Assembly: GCA_020638035.1 (NCBI GenBank)
Contig: JACKJI010000001.1
Span: forward strand, 186,001-250,000
Origin: Hyphomicrobiaceae bacterium
GTDB taxonomy: Bacteria; Pseudomonadota; Alphaproteobacteria; Rhizobiales; Hyphomicrobiaceae
Length of the DNA: 64,000 nt
Direction: 5' to 3'
In this document: piece by piece, positions 49,787 through 58,385 of the stretch
How positions within the stretch are numbered: the stretch's first letter is position 1
How the letters are laid out: each line of letters begins with the position of its first letter
Made by a program: the position numbers and the translations under genes
Notes under the pieces: model-generated
Told to the model about the DNA's origin: nothing
Databases searched by the model: none
What the model saw: the letters and a program-made list of their open reading frames with translations, nothing else

Positions 49787-51066
49787 GGTCTCTCACCCTG
49801 GACAGCAGAGGCCGCCCGCGTATCGTTGTAACGGGCATGGGACTGGTTACATCGCTCGGCTGGGGCAAGTCCGAGAACTGGCCACGACTGATCGCTGGCC
49901 AGTCCGGCATCGCGCACATCACGCGATTCCCGACGGACGGCCTGAAGACGACCATCGCTGGGACTATAGCAACGCCGAATGGAACTGCCTATTCGGCCTA
50001 CACGCATTCGCTTCGAATCGCGGAATCCGCAGCAGATGAAGCGATCCAGCAAGCTGGGATTGGCACGCCGGGGCGTTTTCCTGGTCCGCTCTTCATTGCC
50101 ACGCCGCCTTCCGAACTCGAATGGCCGCAACTCTCGCGGCTCTACGCGCACGCAGAACCGGCGGCAGGTGAAGGGTACCGCCGCCTGCTCGCGGCTGCCC
50201 GCACGCGTGCATTCGATGAACTTCATCATGACGTGGCATTCGCGAGCATCGCCGACGCAATGCAGCGGCGCTTCGGCACGCATGGCGAGCCGCTTTCGCT
50301 CTGCACAGCATGCGCATCGGGTGCAAGCACGATCCAATTGGCGATGGAGCGGTTGCGCCGTGGCGAGGCGGAAGCCGCGCTATGTGTCGGCACGGATGCA
50401 ACCGTCCATCCCGAAGGGCTTGTCCGCTTCTCGCTTCTGTCGGCGTTGTCCACCCGGAATGATCCACCTGAAGCGGCATCGCGGCCCTTTTCCAAGAGTC
50501 GCGACGGCTTTGTAATTGCAGAGGGCGCCGGCGCAGTTGTTGTCGAGACCTATGAGCATGCAAGGGCCCGCGGCGCCAAACCGCTTGGTGTCGTCATGGG
50601 TGCTGGCGAAAAGGCGGATTGCTACCACCGCACCCGCTCCAAGCCGGACGGCTCCGCGATTATCGGCGCCATTACTAAGGCGCTTGCCGACGCCGACGTC
50701 ACCTCAAACGACATCGACCACGTCAATGCTCATGGAACCAGCACGCCAGAAAATGACAAGATGGAATGGCTATCGCTCGCACACGTGCTGGGGCCGCGCA
50801 AGCATGCCGTACCGGTCACGTCGAACAAATCGCAGATCGGCCACACATTGATCGCGGCCGGAGCAGTTGAGGCAGTGATTGCCTTGATGACCATGAACGA
50901 AGGCGTGATCCCGCCGACCATCAACCACCACGAACCCGATCCTGAAATCCATCTTGATGTCGTGTCAAATACGGCGCGGACCGCTCAGGTACGTTCTGTC
51001 CTGTCCAACTCGTTCGGCTTTGGCGGCCAGAATGTCTGCCTCGTGCTGGCGGCTGAACCCTGGTGA
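49783..51066 (+). CDS. Beta-ketoacyl-ACP synthase II, FabF1XL-type (copy 1)
   Basis: 427 residues with all catalytic residues: Cys177 in LSLCTACASGASTIQLAMER, His in HVNAHGTSTPENDKMEWLSL, Lys/His in TSNKSQIGHTLIAAGAVEAV, and the gatekeeper end VRSVLSNSFGFGGQNVCLVL. It condenses malonyl-ACP with the growing chain. Compared with ordinary FabF it has an insertion at about 108-150 (PPSELEWPQLSRLYAHAEPA). Translationally coupled to the degenerate KS upstream. Confidence 0.94.
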   Translation: MRSLTLDSRGRPRIVVTGMGLVTSLGWGKSENWPRLIAGQSGIAHITRFPTDGLKTTIAGTIATPNGTAYSAYTHSLRIAESAADEAIQQAGIGTPGRFPGPLFIATPPSELEWPQLSRLYAHAEPAAGEGYRRLLAAARTRAFDELHHDVAFASIADAMQRRFGTHGEPLSLCTACASGASTIQLAMERLRRGEAEAALCVGTDATVHPEGLVRFSLLSALSTRNDPPEAASRPFSKSRDGFVIAEGAGAVVVETYEHARARGAKPLGVVMGAGEKADCYHRTRSKPDGSAIIGAITKALADADVTSNDIDHVNAHGTSTPENDKMEWLSLAHVLGPRKHAVPVTSNKSQIGHTLIAAGAVEAVIALMTMNEGVIPPTINHHEPDPEIHLDVVSNTARTAQVRSVLSNSFGFGGQNVCLVLAAEPW

Positions 51067-51077
51067 GGAGCCTTGAC

Positions 51078-52169
51078 ATGGATGAACCGAGCGACAATTG
51101 CTGTGGTGCATGTGGCGGTGGGCCTATTCGCGGGCCGGAGCTGATGCGCGCGGCGCTCGTTACTGGCGAACGCGGCATCAAGATTGGCGAAATATCGCGA
51201 CCGCAACCGCCTATGGCAGGCGAAGTGCAGGTACGCATACGCGCTGTCGCACTCAACCATATCGACGTTTGGGGTTGGCGCGGCATGGCATTCGCCAAGC
51301 GAACGCTGCCGATCGTTGCCGGTGCCGAAGCCGCTGGGGAAATCATTGCAGTCGGCGCAGATGTCGAAACGCATTCTCCCGGAAATATCGTATCGCTCTA
51401 CGGCGCATTGACCTGCGGCACGTGCCCCGCATGCATGGCGGGCCGGGACAACTTCTGCGAACGCATGGACAGCATTTACGGCTTCCACATCGACGGATTC
51501 CTGCGCGAAGCCATGAATATTCCAGCGCGCCTGGCCGTACGCGCGCCACCGGGCGTCGATTGCCGGAGCGCGGCTCTGGCGCCGATTACATTCGGCACTG
51601 TCGAGCACATGCTGTTTGACAATGCAGAACTGGAAGCGGGTCAGACGATCCTCGTTCATGCAGGCGGCAGCGGCATAGGATCGGCTGCCATCCAACTCGC
51701 GAAGGCGGCGGGCGCCACTGTCATTACAACGGTCGGCTCCGACGAAAAGGCGATAAGGGCACGAGAGCTTGGCGCTGACCATGTCATCAACTACTCGCAG
51801 GAGCGGTTCGAGGGGCGCGTCCGCAAGTTGACCAACCGCAAGGGCGTCGACGTCGTCTTCGAGCACGTCGGCCCGGCGACCTGGGCTGGCAGCATGCTTT
51901 CAATGAAGCGGGGCGGCAGGCTCGTCACATGCGGATCGACGACGGGAATCCTCGCCCAGATCAATCTCAACCTTCTCTACCAGCAGCAACTGCGCCTGAT
52001 CGGCAGTTTCGGCTGCAGACGCGCCAACCTGCGCTCAGCCATGGACAAGATGGCCTCAGGCGCAGTCAAACCCGTGATCGACACGATCCTGTCGCTCGAT
52101 CAGCTCGAATCCGGGCTCAATCGTCTCGAAAGCCGGCAGGTGTTCGGCAAGATCCTCGTGGAACCTTGA
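51078..52169 (+). CDS. Zinc-type MDR alcohol dehydrogenase / enoyl reductase
   Basis: 363 residues from the ATG at 51078 (GAGGAG seven bases upstream). Medium-chain dehydrogenase: VQVRIRAVALNHIDVWGWRG, VAGAEAAGEIIAVGADVETH, the structural-zinc loop LTCGTCPACMAGRDNFCE (four Cys), NAD(P) site ILVHAGGSGIGSAAIQLAKA. The short N-terminus carries a further CCGAC motif. Rhizobial acpXL clusters have an alcohol-dehydrogenase-like gene at the same place; it may be the enoyl reductase of the pathway. Sits between the two KS pairs. Confidence 0.92.
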   Translation: MDEPSDNCCGACGGGPIRGPELMRAALVTGERGIKIGEISRPQPPMAGEVQVRIRAVALNHIDVWGWRGMAFAKRTLPIVAGAEAAGEIIAVGADVETHSPGNIVSLYGALTCGTCPACMAGRDNFCERMDSIYGFHIDGFLREAMNIPARLAVRAPPGVDCRSAALAPITFGTVEHMLFDNAELEAGQTILVHAGGSGIGSAAIQLAKAAGATVITTVGSDEKAIRARELGADHVINYSQERFEGRVRKLTNRKGVDVVFEHVGPATWAGSMLSMKRGGRLVTCGSTTGILAQINLNLLYQQQLRLIGSFGCRRANLRSAMDKMASGAVKPVIDTILSLDQLESGLNRLESRQVFGKILVEP

Positions 52170-52190
52170 GGAGGCAAGCCAGAAGGCACA

Positions 52191-53423
52191 ATGGATAATC
52201 CAACTCAAGAAGTCTGGGTCACGGGTATCGGCCTGTTGAGCTGCGCGGGCGAAGGCACCGCTGCACACATGGGCGCGTTCGATCAGGGCGTTGGCCCTGC
52301 ACACATCGACACACAGGGTTTCGCCCCCTATCCCGTCCACACGCTTGCCGCCATCGACATGAGCCGGCAGATTGCGAAGAAATCAGATCTCCGCCAGATG
52401 GAGAGATGGCAGCACATCGGAGTTTATGCAGCCGGCTTGGCGCTTGAAGATGCAGGCATCGCACACCAAGCCCACCTGCTCGCCGAAACACACCTCATCG
52501 TGGCGGCGGGTAGCGGCGAGCGTGATGCCTCCGTCGACGCCAAGGTTCTGGAGGCCATCGTGGCGCGCGGTGATACGGAGCTCTCGGCAAAGGAGATTCT
52601 GCCTACGGCACTACGGCCCACCTTGTTTCTTGCACAGCTTTCCAACCTGCTCGCCGGCAACATCTCGATCGTTCACAACGTTACCGCCTCATCACGCACA
52701 TTCATGGGCGAGGAGATGGCCGGTCTGTCAGCCATCGAAAACGCGGTGCGCCGTATCGCAGCCGGACAAGCCCAGATCATTCTCGTTGGCGGAGCGCTCA
52801 ATGCCGAACGCAAGGACCTTCTGCTCGGCTACGAATTGGGGTGCAATCTCTGGCCTGGCGATTACGCGCCCGTGTGGCAGCGCCATACAGCCGGCGGTGG
52901 CCTTATTCCTGGAAGCGCTGGTGCATTCCTCGTTCTCGAGGCGCGCGCTCACGCGCAGGAGCGAGGAGCACGCCCTTATGCCAGCGTCAGGGCCATAGCA
53001 ACCGATCGCGCCCGGCGATCCGAGCCCGGCCAGATCCGCAGGATACTCCAGCAGTTGTTCCGGCAGGTAGTACCTGACCTCACTCCCATGCCTCTTGCGA
53101 TACTTTCTGGTGCATCCGGAACGGAACCGGCGACGCAGGAAGAACGAGATTTCCTCAACAACCTGGACACCGATGGATTCACTCCCGCGGTCCGCGCATT
53201 CGGCAGTCGCCTCGGGCATACCGTCGAAGCGCACTTCCCGCTTGGCATTGCGCTCGCAGCCCTTGCACTGAACCGTGGCGCATTGTTCCCCCCATCGGCT
53301 GGTGACATTTTCGAGGATGCCATGACGACGCAGGTCGAACGCATCCTCGTCACCGGAGTCGGCCATTGGCGCGGCGAAGGTATGGCCTTGTTGGAACGCG
53401 TTGATGTTGGGAGGGCGAGCTGA
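52191..53423 (+). CDS. Degenerate beta-ketoacyl synthase, FabF2XL/chain-length-factor-like (copy 2)
   Basis: 410 residues, clearly a paralogue of the copy at 48542. Again Cys is replaced: Ser167 in VHNVTASSRTFMGEEMAGLS; the HGT block is gone, and AFGSRLGHTVEAHFPLG stands near the C-terminus. The start VWVTGIGLLSCAGEGTAAHM and end VTGVGHWRGEGMALLERV match copy 1. Its stop and the next start share one base (TGATG). Confidence 0.88.
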   Translation: MDNPTQEVWVTGIGLLSCAGEGTAAHMGAFDQGVGPAHIDTQGFAPYPVHTLAAIDMSRQIAKKSDLRQMERWQHIGVYAAGLALEDAGIAHQAHLLAETHLIVAAGSGERDASVDAKVLEAIVARGDTELSAKEILPTALRPTLFLAQLSNLLAGNISIVHNVTASSRTFMGEEMAGLSAIENAVRRIAAGQAQIILVGGALNAERKDLLLGYELGCNLWPGDYAPVWQRHTAGGGLIPGSAGAFLVLEARAHAQERGARPYASVRAIATDRARRSEPGQIRRILQQLFRQVVPDLTPMPLAILSGASGTEPATQEERDFLNNLDTDGFTPAVRAFGSRLGHTVEAHFPLGIALAALALNRGALFPPSAGDIFEDAMTTQVERILVTGVGHWRGEGMALLERVDVGRAS

Positions 53424-54703
53424 TGGGGAACAACCTCAAAGATGCCCAGGGCCGCCCGGTGGTTGCCGTGACAGGCATGGGTCTGGTCACCTCGCTGGGC
53501 TGGGGCAAGGCCGCGAATTGGGCGCAACTCGCACTGGGCCGATCTGGCATCAGGACGATCACGCGGTTTCCCACTGATGGATTGCGAACCACGATTGCAG
53601 GCACCGTAACGTGCGCCGATGGACACCCCGGTTCGACTCCGGAATTGACGTTTGCCATGGCCAGATCCGCAGCAGAGGAAGCGCTTATCCAGGCCGGCAT
53701 GACAGAAAGCCCGGGCTTCCCGGGACCAATGTTCGTCGCCACGCCCCCGGCAGAACTTGAGTGGCCACAGCGCAAGGCCCTTTTCGAGCACCCATCAGGG
53801 GAGGGCCTTCAAGGCTATGACCGGCTCCTGGCCGCAGCGCGAACCGGTGACTTCAAGAGCATGTTCGAGACATTCCAGTTCGCCACGGTCGCCGACCACC
53901 TCGCCACTGCTCTGGCCCCGCGCGGATTACCCGTCTCCGTGTCCACCGCCTGCGCCTCCGGCGCGACCGCAATACAGCTCGGTGTCGAGGCAATCCGCCG
54001 CGGGGAAACCGACGCCGCCCTCGCCATCGGCACCGACAGCTCCGTGCAGCTCGAAGCGCTGATCCGCTTCTCGCTCCTCTCCGCCCTGTCGACACGCAAC
54101 GAACCACCTCAGCGCGCCTCGCGCCCATTCTCCAAGGGCCGCGACGGCTTCGTCATGGCAGAGGGCGCAGGGGTGCTCGTGCTGGAATCGCTGGAGCGAG
54201 CGCAGGCACGTGGCGCGAAGTGTCTCGGCATCATCCGCGGTTGCGGTGAAATGGCCGACGACTATCACCGCACGCGTTCCAAGCCCGACGGCACGGCCAT
54301 CATCGGTGCAATCCGCAACGCCCTGCGGGATGCCGGCGCCGCGCCCGAAGAGATCGACTACGTCAACGCCCATGGAACAAGCACGCCAGAGAACGACAAG
54401 ATGGAGTATCTCTCGCTGAAGGCTGTTCTGGGAGACCATCTGGAGGTCACTCCGGTCAGTTCCAACAAGTCGATGATCGGTCATACGCTGTCGGCAGCAG
54501 GAGCCATCGAGGCGGTCCTCTCCTTTATGATGATCGAGAACAGCCTTCTCCTGCCCACCATCAACTACGACGAACCCGATCCCGACATCCCATTGGATGT
54601 CGTTGCGAACGCTGCCCGGCGTGGTATCGTGCGGACGGTACTGTCGAACTCGTTCGGCTTCGGTGGGCAGAATGCTGCGCTCGTTCTGGCGGCTGCGCCC
54701 TGA
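53423..54703 (+). CDS. Beta-ketoacyl-ACP synthase II, FabF1XL-type (copy 2)
   Basis: 426 residues with an intact triad: Cys in SVSTACASGATAIQLGVEAI, His in YVNAHGTSTPENDKMEYLSL, Lys/His in SSNKSMIGHTLSAAGAIEAV. It has the same insertion (PPAELEWPQRKALFEHPSGE) as copy 1. The pair 52191+53423 thus repeats the pair 48542+49783, most simply a segmental duplication of a two-gene unit followed by divergence. The gene is last on this strand before the convergent hotdog gene. Confidence 0.94.
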   Translation: MGNNLKDAQGRPVVAVTGMGLVTSLGWGKAANWAQLALGRSGIRTITRFPTDGLRTTIAGTVTCADGHPGSTPELTFAMARSAAEEALIQAGMTESPGFPGPMFVATPPAELEWPQRKALFEHPSGEGLQGYDRLLAAARTGDFKSMFETFQFATVADHLATALAPRGLPVSVSTACASGATAIQLGVEAIRRGETDAALAIGTDSSVQLEALIRFSLLSALSTRNEPPQRASRPFSKGRDGFVMAEGAGVLVLESLERAQARGAKCLGIIRGCGEMADDYHRTRSKPDGTAIIGAIRNALRDAGAAPEEIDYVNAHGTSTPENDKMEYLSLKAVLGDHLEVTPVSSNKSMIGHTLSAAGAIEAVLSFMMIENSLLLPTINYDEPDPDIPLDVVANAARRGIVRTVLSNSFGFGGQNAALVLAAAP

Positions 54704-54705
54704 AA

Positions 54706-55710
54706 TCAGGCAGCCGATCGGGATCGTTCAATCAGCATCTGCGGACAAAACGATACGACGACGTTTCCCCGCGAATTGATCCCCTCTGCACCCACCACAA
54801 GCAATCCCCAATCCTTCTGGGATGCGATCTCCATCTTGCGCTCGGCCCATCCACGAAACACGATCGTCTCGCCGATGTGAACTGGTCGAACCCACCGCAG
54901 ATGCTTCACACCGGCTGCTGGACCCAACCGGGGAACGGCCCAACCACGAGCCGCGAACCGAGCCGCCTCGTCTTCATAGTAGCGCAACATGCACTCCATC
55001 CATGCGGCTGGCAGATGCCAGTTCGGGACGGCGTGCGGCATGGCCTCGGCGGCGCAGCCCAACTGTTCCGGTTCCGCATGCGTCAGCGCGCAAAACGTCT
55101 CGACGCTTCTGGTGTTGAATGAATAGGGGCCGAGAACCGCTTCGTCACCGATGCCGATCTCCTCGAAATGGCGAATGACGTCGTCACGCGGGGTTCGTTC
55201 CACACGGACTGACCGCGGCCTTCGCAACTTGCAGTCGTCCCAGACAGTCGGGCCTGACACTGCCGATTGCCTGACGATCAGATCCAATATCAGGCGCATG
55301 ACCAATTCACCGCGCTGATTCTCTACGTCGATGCGGCCCTGGCACGCTGCCTCACCGCACGCGCAGGGCTCCACCGTAGTGAGCCGAATGCAACCCGAGA
55401 GCCGGTCTCCAGCTCGCACCGGCGCCGTCAGCATGATCTGCTCCACCCCCGCCAATTCGCTCCCCAATCCAAGATCGCGCATGACAACGTCTACAAGACC
55501 GCTGATCCTGGCGCAGGTATACCAAGCCGAGGCTGAAAGCCCACCCAAGAGCGTGTTCTGGGCCGCATCCTCATCGATATGAAATGGTTGCGGATCGAAG
55601 GCCCGGGCAAACGCAATCATGTCATCGCGCGACACGTCAAGTGAAGGTAGCAAGAAAGTCCCCGGCAGCGCTGGAAGAGGTCCCATGCTCTCAGAAATGT
55701 TCGTTTGCAT
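54706..55710 (-). CDS. Double-hotdog MaoC-like dehydratase
   Basis: 334 residues with two MaoC-like hotdog halves. First half residues 20-150: MIAFARAFDPQPFHIDEDAA with the Asp/His catalytic pattern, then LLGGLSASAWYTCARISGLV; second half about 180-330: FNTRSVETFCALTHAEPEQL, HLPAAWMECMLRYYEDEAAR and VKHLRWVRPVHIGETIVFRG. An insertion with three Cys (CGEAACQ) lies in the first half. It hydrates or dehydrates an acyl thioester. Convergent with KS copy 2 (two bases apart), so it is transcribed from its own promoter near 55750. Confidence 0.85.
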   Translation of the reverse strand: MQTNISESMGPLPALPGTFLLPSLDVSRDDMIAFARAFDPQPFHIDEDAAQNTLLGGLSASAWYTCARISGLVDVVMRDLGLGSELAGVEQIMLTAPVRAGDRLSGCIRLTTVEPCACGEAACQGRIDVENQRGELVMRLILDLIVRQSAVSGPTVWDDCKLRRPRSVRVERTPRDDVIRHFEEIGIGDEAVLGPYSFNTRSVETFCALTHAEPEQLGCAAEAMPHAVPNWHLPAAWMECMLRYYEDEAARFAARGWAVPRLGPAAGVKHLRWVRPVHIGETIVFRGWAERKMEIASQKDWGLLVVGAEGINSRGNVVVSFCPQMLIERSRSAA

Positions 55711-55748
55711 GCTTCGCCAGGAGACACACGCCCCTGCTCCTTGAACTT

Positions 55749-55760
55749 TTGCTTAAGCAA
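55749..55760. promoter_or_regulatory. 12-bp perfect palindrome upstream of hotdog gene
   Basis: TTGCTTAAGCAA at 39-50 bases upstream of the double-hotdog start, in the promoter position, and 13 bases before the stop of ubiV. No known regulator is assigned. Confidence 0.5.
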
Positions 55761-55772
55761 CAAGTCGCACGC

Positions 55773-56657
55773 CTAACCTACAAATGCCGCGCCGGGGCTT
55801 GCATGAAAGTATCCATTGACGATTGCAGCAGGCAATTCCAATGCCTTGATCCTGGCGACAAGCTCGGCAGGCGGCAAGCGGCCGTCGACAGCATCGCGAT
55901 AGGCATTGGTAACCGCGACCATATCGCAGGTGTGCGGCGACAGCCGCAGCCGCAATACGCCTGCTGTCTCCAGTTCCGGGATCTCCTGCCCCAGGACCGT
56001 GAGCCCTGATGCCAGCGTTTGCACGCCATTGACGGCAAGAAACGACTGGCCATCGAGCGTCTCGACGTGAAGTCCGTCCAGATCGTGTTCGCACACGTAT
56101 TTGCAGCCATCCTTGGCCAACCCATGCGCACGTGCGTGGTAGCATCTGGCCGAGATGGCAAGAGGCGCTCTCCCGAAGGCGAACACCTCCAGATCGGCCG
56201 TGCTTTTCCCCGCTCCGAGAATCTCAATGGACGCTTGCGGCAATTCCGGCGGAAGTGTGATCGTCGTGGCACCCAACGATTCCAACTCGGCAAGCGCCTC
56301 TTCATTGTAGACGTTCACCAATGGGCCGACGATGTACGGGCTGCCCGCGACGGCGGCCAGCGCGGTCATGTCGTTGATCTCGATGAGTCGCCCGCTGCCC
56401 ACCAAGTCCGCAACCTCGGCAACCTCGCGCTTCAGCGTCGGCAGCGCAAGAGCCGCCAGGACAACCTCTTTGCCGGCGCGCTCCAATCGCTCAATCACGT
56501 CAACAACTGCATTGGTGCGAAATGGTGAGCGCTTCGAGCAGACCACCTCTCCTATGACAACCCGGTCTACCGGTGCCTCGTCCGCGATCCGGGCGTAGAA
56601 GTCCACCCACATCGGCGTCGGCCAGTTGAACAGCACTGGACCCAATGTCAGCTTCAT
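55773..56657 (-). CDS. ubiV: O2-independent ubiquinone hydroxylation protein UbiV (U32 peptidase family)
   Basis: 294 residues from the ATG at 56657 (MKLTLGPVLFNWPTPMWVDF). Together with UbiU and UbiT it allows oxygen-independent ubiquinone synthesis. Family blocks: VDRVVIGEVVCSKRSPF, EVVLAALALPTLKREV, LEVFAFGRAPLAISARCYHA and the Cys-rich AKDGCKYVCEHDLDGLHVET, whose Cys residues with Cys38 region ligate the 4Fe-4S cluster. End LSPHTCDMVAVTNAYRDAVD. 29 bases downstream of ubiU. Order ubiT-ubiU-ubiV on the minus strand. Confidence 0.95.
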   Translation of the reverse strand: MKLTLGPVLFNWPTPMWVDFYARIADEAPVDRVVIGEVVCSKRSPFRTNAVVDVIERLERAGKEVVLAALALPTLKREVAEVADLVGSGRLIEINDMTALAAVAGSPYIVGPLVNVYNEEALAELESLGATTITLPPELPQASIEILGAGKSTADLEVFAFGRAPLAISARCYHARAHGLAKDGCKYVCEHDLDGLHVETLDGQSFLAVNGVQTLASGLTVLGQEIPELETAGVLRLRLSPHTCDMVAVTNAYRDAVDGRLPPAELVARIKALELPAAIVNGYFHASPGAAFVG

Positions 56658-56686
56658 CGCCTCGGCTCCCCGTGCAATCGCCATGC

Positions 56687-57664
56687 TCACCGCCAAGTCT
56701 TCTTGTATGAGCCCGTCGTTTCCCGGCCGCCTTCCGTTAAGGCGATAAGCGCGCTTGCCGGCATTGCCTGTCCTGCGTCAAGCGCATCGAGTGCCGTGCG
56801 GAACTGGCGGACGACCGCCGCCAGGTAGGCCTTGCCGCGTTGCCGCCCCTCGATCTTGAGCGCCGAAACGCCCGCCGCTTTCAGCTGAGGCAGGATCGCA
56901 AGCGCATTGAGGCTCGTCGGTTCCTCGAAGATATGAGCGGCCTTGCCATCGACCTTGAACGTACCCTTACACAAGGTTGGATAGGCTGCCGGTTGGCCTG
57001 CAGGATAGCGATCGATCGTGAAGCCTCCGAGCCTTGCCGCCAATGCTGTTCCCTCCTGCCGATAATCGACGTGCGCCGCTGGTGAGCAAACGCCATTCAT
57101 GTTCGGCGATTCCCCCGTGGCATATGACGACAGCAGGCAGCGACCTTCCGTCATCACGCACAGGCCACCAAATGCGAAGACTTCCGTCTCGCAAGGAATC
57201 GCAGACACTATGGCGGCGATCTCTTCAACCGTCAGAACACGCGGCAGCACGACACGCTTGACCCCGTACCGCTCCGCATAAAACCGTATGGCCGAAGGCG
57301 TAGACGCCGCTGCTTGAACCGAAAGGTGCAACCGCTGCGCAGGATAAGCCCGGCTTGCCCATCCAAGCAGACCAAGATCCGCGAGTATGACGGCATCGGC
57401 ACCTGACTCGACCGCCTGCGCAACGGCGCGATGCCATAGCTCCGTGCCGCCAGCGCGCGCGAACGTATTGATGGCAACAAGCACCTTCGTGCCTCGATCG
57501 TGTGCATAGGCCACGCCCTGGACCAATTCCTGGGCAGTAAAGTTCAGCCCCGGGAAATTGCGCGCGTTCGTCTCATCACGGAAGCCGCAGTAGACTGCAT
57601 CGGCTCCCGCATCGACCACGGTCCGCAGTGCTGATGGCGTTCCCGCCGGACAAACCAGTTCCAT
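56687..57664 (-). CDS. ubiU: O2-independent ubiquinone hydroxylation protein UbiU (U32 peptidase family)
   Basis: 325 residues: MELVCPAGTPSALRTVVDAG, AVYCGFRDETNARNFPGLNF, VLVAINTFARAGGTELWHRA, LHLSVQAAASTPSAIRFYAE, then the cluster-binding part VFAFGGLCVMTEGRCLLSSY and ESPNMNGVCSPAAHVDYRQ, and a fourth Cys in PTLCKGTFKVDGKAAHIFEE. UbiU and UbiV form a complex that hydroxylates ubiquinone precursors without O2 using prephenate as oxygen donor (E. coli). 25 bases downstream of ubiT. Confidence 0.96.
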   Translation of the reverse strand: MELVCPAGTPSALRTVVDAGADAVYCGFRDETNARNFPGLNFTAQELVQGVAYAHDRGTKVLVAINTFARAGGTELWHRAVAQAVESGADAVILADLGLLGWASRAYPAQRLHLSVQAAASTPSAIRFYAERYGVKRVVLPRVLTVEEIAAIVSAIPCETEVFAFGGLCVMTEGRCLLSSYATGESPNMNGVCSPAAHVDYRQEGTALAARLGGFTIDRYPAGQPAAYPTLCKGTFKVDGKAAHIFEEPTSLNALAILPQLKAAGVSALKIEGRQRGKAYLAAVVRQFRTALDALDAGQAMPASALIALTEGGRETTGSYKKTWR

Positions 57665-57689
57665 ACGAAGACCCTAGTTGCCACACCGA

Positions 57690-58286
57690 CTACGCAAACC
57701 TGTCACCCCTGGCCGATGCACTCGCCGGCGCCCCGAGCAGGCGTCTCATGACATCAGCCGCCCTGCGAATGTTGCCTGAAAGAACGGGCGTGACGAACTG
57801 GGGCGCCCCGAGCAACAGCGCTGGATCAAGTTCCGCATCCTCGATCGCGTTCCGCAAGGCGAGTACCGCCGCCGTGTCCCCTTCGATCAACAGATCACGA
57901 GAGAAGAACAGGGCGTCGCCATCGTAGGTGCCATCCAGCAGACCCAACAGCACGAGCATGACCGCAGAGATGCGCGCATCCCACGTCACGCCATCGAGAG
58001 TGGCATGCACGCGCAAGGTGGGCTTCTCGACGCGAGGCTCAAGAAGAAAGACGAACGGACAATCAATGGGATCGATGGCGAAGCGCTTCCCTGAGTATTC
58101 GGCGAGACGCGAGAAGAGACCGGGTCGCCGGCCGAGTGCCGTCTGCAACACTCGATTGCTGGCGAATTGGAGCGGCGCAAGCGGCAACGCACTCATCACC
58201 TTTGACACCGGCCAAGGCAGCGAGCCTGTGCCAATGCTGGACGCCACTTCAGCGACGTCTGACGAAGGGGGTGTCATCTCCACCAT
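57690..58286 (-). CDS. ubiT: Ubiquinone accessory protein UbiT (SCP2 domain)
   Basis: 198 residues from the ATG at 58286 (58277 is an alternative). SCP2-like lipid-binding domain of UbiT: PLAPLQFASNRVLQTALGRR, GKRFAIDPIDCPFVFLLEP, GVTWDARISAVMLVLLGLLD, DGDALFFSRDLLIEGDTAAV, LRNAIEDAELDPA. It binds hydrophobic ubiquinone intermediates in the anaerobic pathway. First gene of ubiTUV, with an Fnr-like box 35 bases upstream. Confidence 0.92.
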   Translation of the reverse strand: MVEMTPPSSDVAEVASSIGTGSLPWPVSKVMSALPLAPLQFASNRVLQTALGRRPGLFSRLAEYSGKRFAIDPIDCPFVFLLEPRVEKPTLRVHATLDGVTWDARISAVMLVLLGLLDGTYDGDALFFSRDLLIEGDTAAVLALRNAIEDAELDPALLLGAPQFVTPVLSGNIRRAADVMRRLLGAPASASARGDRFA

Positions 58287-58320
58287 GGCGCTTCTCTTAG
58301 CAGAGCCATTTTGAGCCCGC

Positions 58321-58334
58321 TTAACGGAAGTCAA
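58321..58334. promoter_or_regulatory. Fnr-like box between ubiT and ubiD
   Basis: TTAAC-GGAA-GTCAA (minus-strand reading TTGAC-TTCC-GTTAA), one mismatch from a symmetric TTGAC-N4-GTCAA site. It is 35 bases from the ubiT start and 52 from the ubiD start, suitable for regulating both divergent operons under low O2 or NO. Confidence 0.62.
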
Positions 58335-58385
58335 GCCCTTTTGGACGTGAGTGACGGATAGGATGCCAAACTGGACATCTGACCG

